Shown here: in pieces, positions 33,749 through 42,463 of the stretch
Layout of the letters: each line of letters opens with the position of its first letter
How positions within the stretch are numbered: position 1 is the first letter of the stretch
NCBI RefSeq assembly: GCF_003574395.1
Contig: NZ_QMJY01000013.1
Coordinates: forward strand, 434,001 to 498,000
Direction of reading: 5' to 3'
Source of the DNA: Tabrizicola thermarum
Lineage (GTDB): Bacteria > Pseudomonadota > Alphaproteobacteria > Rhodobacterales > Rhodobacteraceae
Length of the DNA: 64,000 bases
Program-made: the position numbers and the translations under genes
The notes under the pieces: model-generated
The model's input: the letters and a program-made list of their open reading frames with translations, nothing else
Told to the model about the DNA's origin: nothing
The model's database searches: none

Positions 33749-34632
33749 CAGGTGCAGGACTTCCAGTCCTTCGCGGCATCCTTCAGATGGGTCAGGAAGG
33801 CCTGGACCTTCTTGGTCCGGTGCAGATCGACATGGGTGACGATCCGCAGCGGAGACTCCCACTCCGGGCGCGTCGGCAGCACCTCGACCAGATCGGGATC
33901 CTCGGCGGCACGGAATGCCATCATGAAGCCGATCCCCAGACCGTTGCGCACCGCAAGCTCCAGCGCCGCCGCCTCGGTCGCGGCAAAGGCGATCTGGTCG
34001 GGTTGCACCGTGGCGCGCAGCCAGCGGTGAAACGGCGCCCGGGTCACTTCGGCATCGGTGCAGACAAAGCGGTGCCCCTCGAACTCTGCCTCGGACGCAG
34101 GCTTGCCGAACCGCTCGACATAGGACCGCGCGGCATAGAGCCCCGCCTTCACCCGGCTCAGCGGCTGCACGACGTTGTCGGGTTCTTCCGGCCCGGCCCC
34201 GGCCCGGATCGCCACATGCGCCTCGCCGTAGTCCAGCCGGAAAACCCGCATGTCGGTCAGGAACCGCACCCGGACATCGCGAAACTTCTCCTGAAAGCCG
34301 GTGATGACCGGGATCAGCAGGTCGGAAATCCCGGCAATCGAGGTCACGACCAGCTCGCCCGCGACGGTCTCGCCCTGGCCCTTGATCCGGCTGACCAGAT
34401 GCGCGAACTGCTCCTCGGTGGTCTGCGCCACCGCCAGCAGATCGCGCCCCGGCTCGGTCGGCGTGTATCCCCGCGCGTGGCGCTGGAACAGCTTGACCCC
34501 CAGCCGCCTTTCCAAAGCGTCGATGTGGCGGATCACGGTGGCATGATGCACGCCCAGCACCTCGGCAGCGCCCGAGACAGTGCCCAGCCGGGCGACCTGA
34601 TAGGCCGTGCGGATCTCATCCCAGTTTTCCAT
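33748..34632 (-). CDS. LysR family transcriptional regulator
   Basis: About 294 residues. The N-terminal helix-turn-helix (ENWDEIRTAYQVARLGTVSGAAEVLGVHHATVIRHIDALERRLGVKLF is its extent by region) is followed by a periplasmic-binding-like effector domain. Three starts are possible (34662, 34635, 34632); I chose the Met at 34632 because GGGG lies about 7 bases before it. It is co-transcribed with the EamA transporter and probably controls it. The intergenic region toward 34781 would hold its promoter. Confidence 0.87.
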   Translation of the reverse strand: MENWDEIRTAYQVARLGTVSGAAEVLGVHHATVIRHIDALERRLGVKLFQRHARGYTPTEPGRDLLAVAQTTEEQFAHLVSRIKGQGETVAGELVVTSIAGISDLLIPVITGFQEKFRDVRVRFLTDMRVFRLDYGEAHVAIRAGAGPEEPDNVVQPLSRVKAGLYAARSYVERFGKPASEAEFEGHRFVCTDAEVTRAPFHRWLRATVQPDQIAFAATEAAALELAVRNGLGIGFMMAFRAAEDPDLVEVLPTRPEWESPLRIVTHVDLHRTKKVQAFLTHLKDAAKDWKSCT

Positions 34633-34780
34633 CATCGCCCCGCAGTTGGTGCATGAACGCACATCAGCCGGTTTTTCCCGTCAGCGCAAGGCATGGCCCG
34701 GACCGGGCTGATGCCTTGACTTGGATGCCGAGACCGTCGCTTTTGTCGCGCAGGTAGTAAGCAGTAAGGAGACAGTCCCG

Positions 34781-35665
34781 GTGTTCGAGCAGCGCGCAAT
34801 CTACGGCCATATCCGGTTTTCGTTCTACGGGCTGACCGACACGCGCACCCAGCCGGACGAGGACGGGGCCGCACTTGCCCGGCTTTACGACGAAACCCGC
34901 ATGGCCCGGCGCTTCTTCCTGTTCGAGAACCTGACGCTTCCCAGCCTGATGCATCAGACCGACAAGGATTTCCGGACCGTCATCATGTCGTCCGAGGTGA
35001 TGCCCGACCGCTTCAAGCACCGCCTCAGCGCGCTTGCGGCGAAACTGCCCGGCGCGGTGGTCGAATACTCGCACCATCAGCGCGGCGACCTGGCCTTCCA
35101 CAAGTACATGGTCGAGGCCTCGGGCTACAAGGGACGCGCCAATTCGGTGCATTTCCGGCTGGACGACGACGACGCGGTGTCGGTGAACTACATCGCCCGC
35201 CTGCGCGAGGTGACACGGATCCTGTCGCCCGCGACCCATGTCACCTTCCCGACCGGCATCTTCGTCTTCCCCGCCAGCCCGACCGAAGCGGTGGGCGTCT
35301 CGATGGTCCAGCAGCGCTATCTGACCGCGATCGGCCTGGCCACGGTGAACGGCCCCAGCTTCCAGAAGAACCCGTTCCAGATGCAGCATGGCAACGTCTG
35401 GACCCGCTGGCCCGTGGTGTCCGACCCCAGCTTCTGCTCGCACATCCGCAGCCAGCATTTCGAGAATGACTCGGGCGCGATGCAGGACAGGATCCTGACC
35501 GCCGTGCAGCGCGAACGCAACAGTCGCCGGGGCAAGCGCCACGCCTCGGCCGTGGACCGGCGGTTGTCCGAGACCTTCCCCTGGATCGACCGCGAGACGC
35601 TGGATGGCCTGATCGCCCGCTGCGAGGCCGTGAAATCCCTGGCGGACCTGCCGCCGGTGACCTGA
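34781..35665 (+). CDS. Putative rhamnosyltransferase-like glycosyltransferase
   Basis: 294-residue soluble protein similar to the putative rhamnosyl transferase family. FRLDDDDAVS carries a DxD-type nucleotide-sugar/metal motif; RFFLFENLTLPSL and QTDKDFRTVIMSSE are typical of GT-A openings. The GTG at 34781 is selected because AAGGAGA lies 7 bases before it; an upstream frame from 34721 has no such site. It stands alone between a LysR gene and ffh. Acceptor unknown, perhaps a surface polysaccharide. Confidence 0.75.
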   Translation: MFEQRAIYGHIRFSFYGLTDTRTQPDEDGAALARLYDETRMARRFFLFENLTLPSLMHQTDKDFRTVIMSSEVMPDRFKHRLSALAAKLPGAVVEYSHHQRGDLAFHKYMVEASGYKGRANSVHFRLDDDDAVSVNYIARLREVTRILSPATHVTFPTGIFVFPASPTEAVGVSMVQQRYLTAIGLATVNGPSFQKNPFQMQHGNVWTRWPVVSDPSFCSHIRSQHFENDSGAMQDRILTAVQRERNSRRGKRHASAVDRRLSETFPWIDRETLDGLIARCEAVKSLADLPPVT

Positions 35666-35672
35666 CCGGCCC

Positions 35673-35701
35673 TTGACTCGCAAACCTGCCCGGCGTATCC
35701 G
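35673..35701 (+). promoter_or_regulatory. Candidate sigma70 promoter for ffh
   Basis: TTGACT at 35673-35678 and TATCCG at 35696-35701 with a 17-base spacer, starting 7 bases after the glycosyltransferase stop. It would give a leader of about 140 bases before ffh. No other gene lies in 35666-35851. Confidence 0.45.
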
Positions 35702-35851
35702 CCCCGTAATTCCCCGGAGGCATCAGCTTCCGGTCCCTTGGGCATTTCCCGGGATCGCCATCCGTCAGCGCGTCTGCGCCCACGGGTGCCTTTCCGCTTT
35801 GCGCCAGGGCTTCGCCGCCCCATATCGGGGCAAACAGCACGAGGTGACGCG

Positions 35852-37363
35852 ATGTTCGAAAGCCTGTCCGAACGCCTTGGCGGCGTCTTCGACCGTCTCA
35901 CCAAACAGGGGGCGCTGTCCGAAGCCGACGTCGTCACCGCGCTGCGCGAAGTGCGCGTGGCGCTTCTGGAGGCTGACGTCTCCCTCCCCGTCGCCCGGGA
36001 CTTCATCAAGCGCGTGACCGAAAAGGCCACCGGCGCGGCGGTGACCAAGTCGATCACCCCCGGCCAGATGGTGGTGAAGATCGTCCATGACGAACTGATC
36101 CGCGTGCTGGCGGGTGACGGCCCGGCCGAAGCGCTGAAGATCGACAACCCGCCTGCGACGATCCTGATGGTCGGTCTGCAAGGCTCGGGCAAGACCACCA
36201 CCACCGCAAAACTGGCGAAGCGGCTGAAGGAAAAGAACGGCAAGAAGGTCCTTCTCGCCTCGCTCGACACCAACCGCCCGGCGGCGATGGAGCAGCTGGC
36301 GATCCTCGGCACCCAGATCGGGGTGGACACGCTGCCCATCGTCAAGGGCGAAACCGCCGTTCAGATCGCCAGGCGCGCCAAGACCCAGGCCAGCCTCGGC
36401 GGCTATGACGTGCTGTTCCTGGATACCGCTGGCCGTCTGCACATCGACGAAGTGCTGATGGACGAGGTGCAGGCGGTCCGCGACATCGCCCAGCCGCGTG
36501 AAACGCTCCTCGTCGTCGACGGCCTCACCGGCCAGGACGCGGTGAACGTCGCCACCGAATTCGACGGCAAGGTCGGCATCACCGGCGTCGTCCTCACCCG
36601 GATGGACGGCGATGGCCGCGGCGGTGCAGCGCTGTCCATGCGCGCCGTCACCGGCAAGCCGATCCGCTTTGTCGGCCTGGGCGAGAAGATGGACGCGATC
36701 GAGCCCTTCGATCCCGAACGCGTCGCTGGCCGGATCCTCGGCATGGGCGACATCGTGGCGCTCGTCGAAAAGGCGCAGGAAACCTTCGAGGCCGAACAGG
36801 CCGAACGCATGGCCAAGCGTTTCGCCAAGGGTCTGTTCAACATGAACGACCTGAAGATGCAGCTGGAACAGATGCTGAAGATGGGCGGGATGCAGGGCCT
36901 GATGGGCATGATGCCAGGCATGGGCAAGATGTCCGCCCAGGCCGAGGCGGCGGGTCTGAACGACAAGATGCTCCATCACCAGATCGCGCTCATCAACTCG
37001 ATGACCAAGAAGGAACGCGCGAACCCCGACCTCCTGCAAGCCAGCCGCAAGAAACGGATCGCCGCCGGCGCGGGGCTTGAGGTGTCCGATCTCAACCGTC
37101 TGCTGAAACAGCACAAGCAGATGGCCGAGATGATGAAGCGGATGGGCAAGGGCGGCATGATGAAGCAGATGATCAAGCAGTTCCTTGGCAAGGGCGGCAT
37201 GCCCGACCCCTCGAAGATGTCGCCCGAGGAACTGGCCGAGATGGCCAAGGGCATGCAGGGCGGCCTTGGCGGCATGGGCGGCGGCCTGCCGCCCGGCATC
37301 GGCGGCCTGCCCCGTGGCATCACCCTGCCTGCGGGCCTCTCGGGGCTGATGAAGAAGAAGTGA
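35852..37363 (+). CDS. ffh: Signal recognition particle protein Ffh
   Basis: 503-residue SRP54 GTPase that binds signal sequences of nascent membrane proteins with 4.5S RNA. N domain 1-90; G domain with GLQGSGKT (108-115), DTAGRLHID, TRMDGDGRGG; methionine-rich M domain from about 330 with long Met/Gly tail. The ATG at 35852 is the family start; a 38-codon upstream extension of the frame is noncoding. Its stop overlaps the next gene's ATG. Confidence 0.97.
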   Translation: MFESLSERLGGVFDRLTKQGALSEADVVTALREVRVALLEADVSLPVARDFIKRVTEKATGAAVTKSITPGQMVVKIVHDELIRVLAGDGPAEALKIDNPPATILMVGLQGSGKTTTTAKLAKRLKEKNGKKVLLASLDTNRPAAMEQLAILGTQIGVDTLPIVKGETAVQIARRAKTQASLGGYDVLFLDTAGRLHIDEVLMDEVQAVRDIAQPRETLLVVDGLTGQDAVNVATEFDGKVGITGVVLTRMDGDGRGGAALSMRAVTGKPIRFVGLGEKMDAIEPFDPERVAGRILGMGDIVALVEKAQETFEAEQAERMAKRFAKGLFNMNDLKMQLEQMLKMGGMQGLMGMMPGMGKMSAQAEAAGLNDKMLHHQIALINSMTKKERANPDLLQASRKKRIAAGAGLEVSDLNRLLKQHKQMAEMMKRMGKGGMMKQMIKQFLGKGGMPDPSKMSPEELAEMAKGMQGGLGGMGGGLPPGIGGLPRGITLPAGLSGLMKKK

Positions 37364-37899
37364 TGCCCAGCCCCGCGCACCAGATCACCGTGACGATCCC
37401 GGTCATTCAGACCGAACGTCTGGTGCTGCGCGAACCGCGCGAGGCGGACTTTCCCGCCATGCTCGCCTTCAACGACAGCCCCCGCGCCGCCTTCGTCGGC
37501 GGCGGTGCGCCGCGTCAGCAGGTCTGGCGCGGCCTTCTGGCCAATATCGGCCTCTGGGCGCTGCGTGGTCACGGGTTCTTCTCGGTGGATACCAAGGCAG
37601 GCGACTTCATCGGCCGGATCGGCGTGCTGTTCCATGACGGCTGGGATGAACCGGAGCTCGGCTGGCACCTTTTCGACGGCTATGAAGGTCAGGGTTACTG
37701 CGTCGAGGCCGCCCGTGCGGCACGGGCCGACTATCACGCCCGCCTGTCGGCCAAGCCTCTCATCAGCTACATCGACCCGGCGAATGCGAAGTCCGAAGCC
37801 GTCGCCCGCCGCCTTGGCGCGGTGCCGGAACGCGAGACGGTGTTCTTCGACAAGACCATCAACGTCTGGCGCCACCCCGCCCCGGAGGCACAACCGTGA
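37363..37899 (+). CDS. GNAT family N-acetyltransferase
   Basis: 178-residue RimJ/RimL-like acetyltransferase. TERLVLREPREADFPAML is the family opening, LGWHLFDGYEGQGYCVEAARA the acetyl-CoA loop, and SYIDPANAKSEAVARRLGA the C-terminal block. The ATG shares its A with the ffh stop codon (TGATG). It is paralogous to the next gene, which it overlaps by 4 bases. Substrate unknown; the position in a translation operon makes a ribosomal protein or tRNA-related target plausible. Confidence 0.87.
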   Translation: MPSPAHQITVTIPVIQTERLVLREPREADFPAMLAFNDSPRAAFVGGGAPRQQVWRGLLANIGLWALRGHGFFSVDTKAGDFIGRIGVLFHDGWDEPELGWHLFDGYEGQGYCVEAARAARADYHARLSAKPLISYIDPANAKSEAVARRLGAVPERETVFFDKTINVWRHPAPEAQP

Positions 37900-38468
37900 G
37901 CCGCCCCTGGGAAGCCCCGCCCTTGACCGGCGCCGCGACGGTGCGGGCCGACCGCTTCGCCGCCCTTGTCCCGGTGATCGAGACCGACCGCCTGCGCCTG
38001 CGCGCACCCGGAATCGGCGATTTCCCGATCTATGCCCGGTTCCTGATCGACGACGCACTCGACAGCGCCACCGAGGACGACCGCGAATCCGCCTGGCTGG
38101 ACTTCTGCCAGCTTGTCGCCTCGTGGCCGTTGCGCGGGTTCGGCCCCTGGACGGTCGAGGACCGCACCGGCCGGCCGGCCGGGGCAGTGGTGGTGAACCA
38201 CGAATACGGCGATCCCGAGCTGGAACTCGGCTGGGTGGTGGCCCGGGGGCATGAGGGTCAGGGCATCGCCACCGAAGCCGCCCGCGCTGCGCGAGCGTGG
38301 CTTTTCGCCACGCAGGGTGTGGCGACGCTCGTCTCTTACATCGACCCGGCCAATGCCGCCTCGGTCGCGGTGGCAGAACGGCTGGGCGCCCGCCGCGACC
38401 CGGTTGCCGAGGCCGCCATCGGCCACGACTGCCTTGTCTATCGCCACCAGCCGGAGACCGCCCGATGA
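37896..38468 (+). CDS. GNAT family N-acetyltransferase (paralogue)
   Basis: 190-residue protein with the same layout as its neighbour: ETDRLRLRAPGIGDFPIY, LELGWVVARGHEGQGIATEAARAAR and SYIDPANAASVAVAERLGA. The two genes look like a tandem duplication. It starts at a GTG (37896) overlapping the previous gene and overlaps the chorismate mutase gene by 4 bases. Substrate unknown. Confidence 0.87.
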   Translation: MSRPWEAPPLTGAATVRADRFAALVPVIETDRLRLRAPGIGDFPIYARFLIDDALDSATEDDRESAWLDFCQLVASWPLRGFGPWTVEDRTGRPAGAVVVNHEYGDPELELGWVVARGHEGQGIATEAARAARAWLFATQGVATLVSYIDPANAASVAVAERLGARRDPVAEAAIGHDCLVYRHQPETAR

Positions 38469-38761
38469 CCGATGCCGCCGCCCGCGCCGCCGCGCTTCTG
38501 AAGGACCATCGCGCCTCGATCGACCGGCTGGACGCGATCCTCGTCTACACGCTTGCGGAACGCTTCAAGCAGACCAAGGCCGTGGGGCGGCTCAAGGCCG
38601 AACACGACCTGCCGCCCTCGGACCCGGCTCGCGAGGCGCAGCAGATGGCCCGGCTGGATCAGCTTGCGAAAGAGGCCGACCTCGACCCCGACCTGGCCAA
38701 GAAATTCCTGACCTTCATCATCAGCGAAGTCATCAGGCATCACGAGAAACTACAGAAATAA
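38465..38761 (+). CDS. Chorismate mutase (AroQ class)
   Basis: 98-residue all-helical chorismate mutase converting chorismate to prephenate for Phe and Tyr. IDRLDAILVYTLAERFKQTKAVGRLKAEHDLPPSDPAREAQQM contains the active-site Arg, Lys and Arg/Glu positions in the expected register (region residues 19-61). ATG at 38465 overlaps the GNAT stop. It lies 43 bases before rpsP, a common arrangement in Rhodobacteraceae. Confidence 0.9.
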   Translation: MTDAAARAAALLKDHRASIDRLDAILVYTLAERFKQTKAVGRLKAEHDLPPSDPAREAQQMARLDQLAKEADLDPDLAKKFLTFIISEVIRHHEKLQK

Positions 38762-38804
38762 CAGGGGCTTGCCCCCTTTATCAGCCATCTGAAGGAGAAA
38801 CATC

Positions 38805-39170
38805 ATGGCTATGAAAATCCGTCTCGCGCGCGGTGGTTCCAAGAAGCGCCCGTTCTATTCCATCGTCGCTGCCGATTCGCGGATGCCGCGCGACGGCCGC
38901 TTCATCGAGAAGCTGGGCACCTACAACCCGCTGCTGGCCAAGGACGACGAAAAGCGCGTCGTGATGAACCTGGAGCGCGTGCAGCACTGGCTGTCCCAGG
39001 GCGCGCAACCCACGGATCGCGTTGCCCGTTTCCTCGAAGCCGCCGGCGCCCGCCCGAAGGCCGTCCGCAACAACCCCAAGGCCGGCACCCCCGGCAAGGC
39101 CATGGCCGAGCGCGCCGCCAAGAAAGCCGCCCGCGCTGCCGCTCCGGCTGCCGAACCTGCTGCCGAGTAA
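38805..39170 (+). CDS. rpsP: 30S ribosomal protein S16
   Basis: 121-residue small-subunit protein. [18 protein letters not shown] and [24 protein letters not shown] are the S16 signature; the C-terminal Ala/Lys-rich extension is usual in alphaproteobacteria. A clear AAGGAG ribosome site lies before the ATG. It heads the rpsP-bluB-rimM run. Confidence 0.97.
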   Translation: MAMKIRLARGGSKKRPFYSIVAADSRMPRDGRFIEKLGTYNPLLAKDDEKRVVMNLERVQHWLSQGAQPTDRVARFLEAAGARPKAVRNNPKAGTPGKAMAERAAKKAARAAAPAAEPAAE

Positions 39171-39174
39171 GACT

Positions 39175-39807
39175 GTGGTCGGCCAGTTCAGCCCAGCGTT
39201 CCGGGACGAGCTGGTCACCCTGATGCGGTGGCGGCGCGATGTGCGCCGCTTCCGCACCGACCCCGTGCCGGAAGACGTTCTCGCCCGCTGCCTCGAGACC
39301 TTGTCCCTCGCTCCCTCGGTGGGTCTATCCGAGCCCTGGCGCATCCTGCGGGTCCTCAGCCCATCCAGTCGCGCCGCCTGCCTTGCCAACTTCCGGGACT
39401 GCAACGCCCGTGCCCTGGACGGCCTTGACGGTGCCAAGGCTGCAACCTACAGCCGCCTCAAGCTGTCCGGCATGGCAGAGGCCCCGATCCAACTCGCCGT
39501 CTTCTGCGACGACACGACGACCAAGGGTTCCGGCCTCGGCGCCGCAACGATGCCCGAAACGCGCGCCTATTCCGTCGTCGGGGCCATAACCCTTCTCTGG
39601 CTGGCGTTACGAGCGGAAGGTCTCGGCCTTGGCTGGGTGTCGATCCTTGACCCCGACCGGCTTGCACGCGACCTTGACGTTCCCCCCGGCTGGCGTTTCA
39701 TCGGGTATCTCTGCATAGGCTGGCCGGAAAAGGACGACATGGTGCCCGAACTTGAACGCGAAGGTTGGGAAAGCCGAAGCCCGGCCCTTCATCTGGAGAC
39801 ACGCTGA
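39175..39807 (+). CDS. bluB: 5,6-dimethylbenzimidazole synthase
   Basis: 210-residue nitroreductase-fold flavoenzyme that fragments FMNH2 with O2 to make DMB, the lower ligand of cobalamin. RWRRDVRRFRTDPVPEDVLARC, SLAPSVGLSEPWRILRV and GLGLGWVSILDP are BluB blocks. The GTG at 39175 is 4 bases after the rpsP stop and has a weak ribosome site, so translation is probably coupled; a Met at 39222 would cut off conserved residues. Overlaps rimM by 3 bases. Its place inside a ribosomal operon, 6 kb from the cob cluster, is unusual. Confidence 0.92.
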   Translation: MVGQFSPAFRDELVTLMRWRRDVRRFRTDPVPEDVLARCLETLSLAPSVGLSEPWRILRVLSPSSRAACLANFRDCNARALDGLDGAKAATYSRLKLSGMAEAPIQLAVFCDDTTTKGSGLGAATMPETRAYSVVGAITLLWLALRAEGLGLGWVSILDPDRLARDLDVPPGWRFIGYLCIGWPEKDDMVPELEREGWESRSPALHLETR

Positions 39808-40307
39808 TGTCCGACCTGATCTGCGTGGGCGCCATCGCCGGGTCGTTCGGCGTATCAGGCGAGGTCCGGCTGAAATCCTTCTGCTCGGAACCGACCGACA
39901 TCGCCTCTTACGGCCCGCTTCGCACCGAGGACGGCCGCGAGTTCAGCATCACCCTGACGCGCCCCGTTTCGGGCGGCCTGGGCGCCAGACTCAAGGGGAT
40001 AAACACCAAGGAACAGGCCGACGCCCTGCGTGGCACCAGTCTGTTCGTCCCCCGAAACCGGCTGCCCTCGCTGCCCGATGACGAATACTACCACGCCGAT
40101 CTGATCGGCCTGGCAGCCTATGACACTGGCGGTGCGCTGATCGGAAAAGTCACCGCCGTTTACAACCATGGGGCGGGAGATATCCTTGAAATATCGCCCA
40201 CTGGTCACAAATCGGCCCTGCTTTTGCCCTTTACGATGGCAATCGTGCCCAATGTCGATCTGGCGGCGGGACGCATTGTTGTCGATCTGCCGGAAGAGTC
40301 CGACTGA
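39807..40307 (+). CDS. rimM: Ribosome maturation factor RimM
   Basis: 166-residue 16S rRNA processing factor. Residues 5-85 are the RimM N-domain (VGAIAGSFGVSGEVRLKSFCSEP) and the rest a PRC-barrel (DDEYYHADLIGL, PFTMAIVPNVDLAAGRIVVDLPE). The ATG at 39807 overlaps the bluB stop. Confidence 0.95.
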   Translation: MSDLICVGAIAGSFGVSGEVRLKSFCSEPTDIASYGPLRTEDGREFSITLTRPVSGGLGARLKGINTKEQADALRGTSLFVPRNRLPSLPDDEYYHADLIGLAAYDTGGALIGKVTAVYNHGAGDILEISPTGHKSALLLPFTMAIVPNVDLAAGRIVVDLPEESD

Positions 40308-40356
40308 TCGTCCGGCCCGGCCGGGTCCGGGACTGGAACGAGGGAGAGGGTTGGTC

Positions 40357-41337
40357 ATGCTGACACGCATGCGCCTGGTGAAAGGTGCGACAGCACTCTT
40401 GTATATCGGACCGCTGATTGCCGGGCTGTGCGGCTTTGGCTGGACCATGCTTGCCCCCTTCACCGCGATCTTCGTCGTCTGGCTGATGGTCCTGCGTCCC
40501 GAACAATGGCCGGCCTCGCCCGAGGAATGGCTGACCGGAAAGGCCTGGCTTGCCGCGCTTGCCCAGGTCCTCTCGCAGGTCGTGCTGGTCGCCGTCCTTG
40601 TCGCCATCGGGCGCGGGCTGGGCGGGCTTGCCGATATCGGGACAGTGTCGGTCAATCCGGTCCTGCCTCTGTCCATCTCGTTCGTGGCGATCCCCCTTTG
40701 CCGGATGCTGTGGGATTCGCACGAGGCGGCAAGCCTTGGCTACTACCTCGACGAAGAAGCCGAATCGGCCCATTCCGAAAGCGCCGCGGGCGATGCGGTC
40801 CGGGCGATCATCCCCCTGCTCAACCTGCCCGACACGGCCCCCGATGACGAAGTTGCGCGCCTGGTGGGCGAAACCCTCGCCGTCGTGACCGCCGACCTGC
40901 GGCTTGATGCCCTGCGCGCCGCTCTGGCCGCACCGCACCGCAGCCACGCAGCCCTGCGACGCGGCCTTGTCCTCTGGGCCACCGAGCCCGAGATCGTCGC
41001 CCCGGCCCTGGTGCCCGAGGGGATGGCAAAGGCCTTCGAGATTGCCAACGGCAATCCCGACATCCTGCGGCTTTACATCCCGCGCGCGGTGGCGCTGCTT
41101 GCAGCCTTCCCGAACCGGGTGGAAGACTTCCCTCACCCCGACGATCTGCGCAAGGCCGCCGACGCCGAGCCTGCCCCCGGCGACGACCTGCCTGCCCATC
41201 TGCAGGCCGATCTGCGCGAGGGCCTGCTTGCCCTTGCCCGCTCGATCGAGGCCGCTCGCGCAGGGACGGCACCGCCCGCGCCGCGCCCGGTGACCGAGCC
41301 CGTCCGTTCTGCCCGGATCAGCGCCGGCCACGCCTGA
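40357..41337 (+). CDS. Conserved membrane protein of unknown function
   Basis: 326-residue protein. Four hydrophobic segments lie in the first 125 residues (about 14-30, 32-46, 68-86, 100-118); the remainder is a soluble, Ala/Leu-rich helical domain with acidic stretches, probably cytoplasmic. No catalytic motif is recognised. It lies between rimM and trmD, where other bacteria have no gene, and GAGGGAGAGGG before the ATG at 40357 is a strong ribosome site. Operon membership suggests growth-linked expression; function unknown. Confidence 0.75.
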   Translation: MLTRMRLVKGATALLYIGPLIAGLCGFGWTMLAPFTAIFVVWLMVLRPEQWPASPEEWLTGKAWLAALAQVLSQVVLVAVLVAIGRGLGGLADIGTVSVNPVLPLSISFVAIPLCRMLWDSHEAASLGYYLDEEAESAHSESAAGDAVRAIIPLLNLPDTAPDDEVARLVGETLAVVTADLRLDALRAALAAPHRSHAALRRGLVLWATEPEIVAPALVPEGMAKAFEIANGNPDILRLYIPRAVALLAAFPNRVEDFPHPDDLRKAADAEPAPGDDLPAHLQADLREGLLALARSIEAARAGTAPPAPRPVTEPVRSARISAGHA

Positions 41338-41380
41338 GGCGGGACTTCCCAGCCGGGGCGTTTCACGCTAAGCCCCGGCC

Positions 41381-42184
41381 ATGTCCAATGTCCGCCCGCC
41401 TCCGAAAAGCCACGGCCGCCTACAGGTCCGCGCCAGCCTGACGCCGCGTGACCTGATGGAGGAACCCCGCCTCGTCAAGGGCGCCTTCACGGCAAAGATC
41501 ATCACCCTGTTCCCCGAGGCTTTCCCCGGCACGCTGGGCCTGTCGCTGACCGGAAAGGCGCTGGACTTCGGGCTATGGCAGCTGGAAACCATCGACCTGC
41601 GCAGCTTTGGCGAAGGCAAGCACCGCAACGTCGATGACACCCCCGCCGGCGGCGGCGCCGGGATGGTCCTGCGCCCCGACGTGGTGGATGCCGCCTTCCG
41701 CCACGCCCGCATCGGCACCCCCGTCGACCGCGCCCGCTGGCCGGTCATCTACCTCTCTCCCCGCGGCGCGCCCTTCACCCAGGCCACCGCCCGCCGCCTG
41801 GCGCAGGCCGAGGGGCTGACCCTGCTATGTGGCCGTTTCGAGGGCGTGGACCAGCGTGTCCTCGACCACCATCAGGTCGAGGAGATCAGCCTCGGCGATT
41901 TTGTCCTGACCGGCGGCGAGATCGCCGCCCAGGCGGTGCTTGACGCCACCGTCCGCCTGATCCCCGGCGTCCTCGGCAATGCCGCCTCGACCGAGGAGGA
42001 AAGTTTTTCCGACGGCCTGCTGGAACATCCGCACTACACCCGCCCCGCCGTTTGGGAGGGACAGGAGATCCCGTCCGTCCTGCAATCCGGCAACCATGCC
42101 GAGATCGCCAAGTGGCGCCGCGCCCAGGCAGAGGCCCTGACCCGCGCCCGCAGGCCGGATCTTTGGGAGAAGCGCGGGAAATAG
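41381..42184 (+). CDS. trmD: tRNA (guanine-N1)-methyltransferase
   Basis: 267-residue SPOUT methyltransferase modifying G37 of tRNAs. KIITLFPEAFPGTLG opens the domain, YLSPRGAPFTQA and LLCGRFEGVDQRVLDHH form the trefoil knot, and SLGDFVLTGGEIAAQ follows. The first about 35 residues are an extension typical of this family in Rhodobacterales; a later start (Met at about residue 26) is possible. Confidence 0.96.
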   Translation: MSNVRPPPKSHGRLQVRASLTPRDLMEEPRLVKGAFTAKIITLFPEAFPGTLGLSLTGKALDFGLWQLETIDLRSFGEGKHRNVDDTPAGGGAGMVLRPDVVDAAFRHARIGTPVDRARWPVIYLSPRGAPFTQATARRLAQAEGLTLLCGRFEGVDQRVLDHHQVEEISLGDFVLTGGEIAAQAVLDATVRLIPGVLGNAASTEEESFSDGLLEHPHYTRPAVWEGQEIPSVLQSGNHAEIAKWRRAQAEALTRARRPDLWEKRGK

Positions 42185-42206
42185 GGCGCTCTGGCCCCCC
42201 GCTCCC

Positions 42207-42235
42207 TTGACCCTTGCGCCGCCAACCCCTATACG
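42207..42235 (+). promoter_or_regulatory. Candidate sigma70 promoter for rplS
   Basis: TTGACC at 42207-42212 and TATACG at 42230-42235, spacer 17 bases, just after the trmD stop. This would start transcription near 42242 and give a leader of about 220 bases. Confidence 0.6.
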
Positions 42236-42241
42236 CGCCCG

Positions 42242-42463
42242 GTCCGGGGTGTAACGCTCATCGGACCCGATTCCCCTTGCCTGCCTGCCTTCTTCCGCAG
42301 GGCCATCGCATGGGGACGGCACGACAGAAAAGCAGGCGCCACCTGCGGCGGGCTTCCTGGTGATCCAGTTGTGGGCAACCAGGGGGGACCCGGACGAAGA
42401 CCGGAAGCTCTGGCGCGGCATCACCTCTGCGGAAAACACCGCAGGCAGAACTGGAGACAGCGC
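42242..42463 (+). ncRNA. Long structured 5' leader of rplS
   Basis: The gap 42185-42463 (279 bases) has no gene. Downstream of the candidate promoter it contains several stems: GCAGG/CCTGC (42332-42346), CCTGGT (42356-42361) with ACCAGG (42378-42383), and TGCGG/CCGCA (42428-42443), the last 10 bases before the GGAGA ribosome site. It may be an autoregulatory ribosomal-protein leader; no known family was recognised. Confidence 0.4.

Noticed and set aside
42242-42463. rplS leader considered as a B12, SAM or TPP riboswitch
   Set aside because: None of the conserved core motifs of those classes are present; only generic stems are visible.
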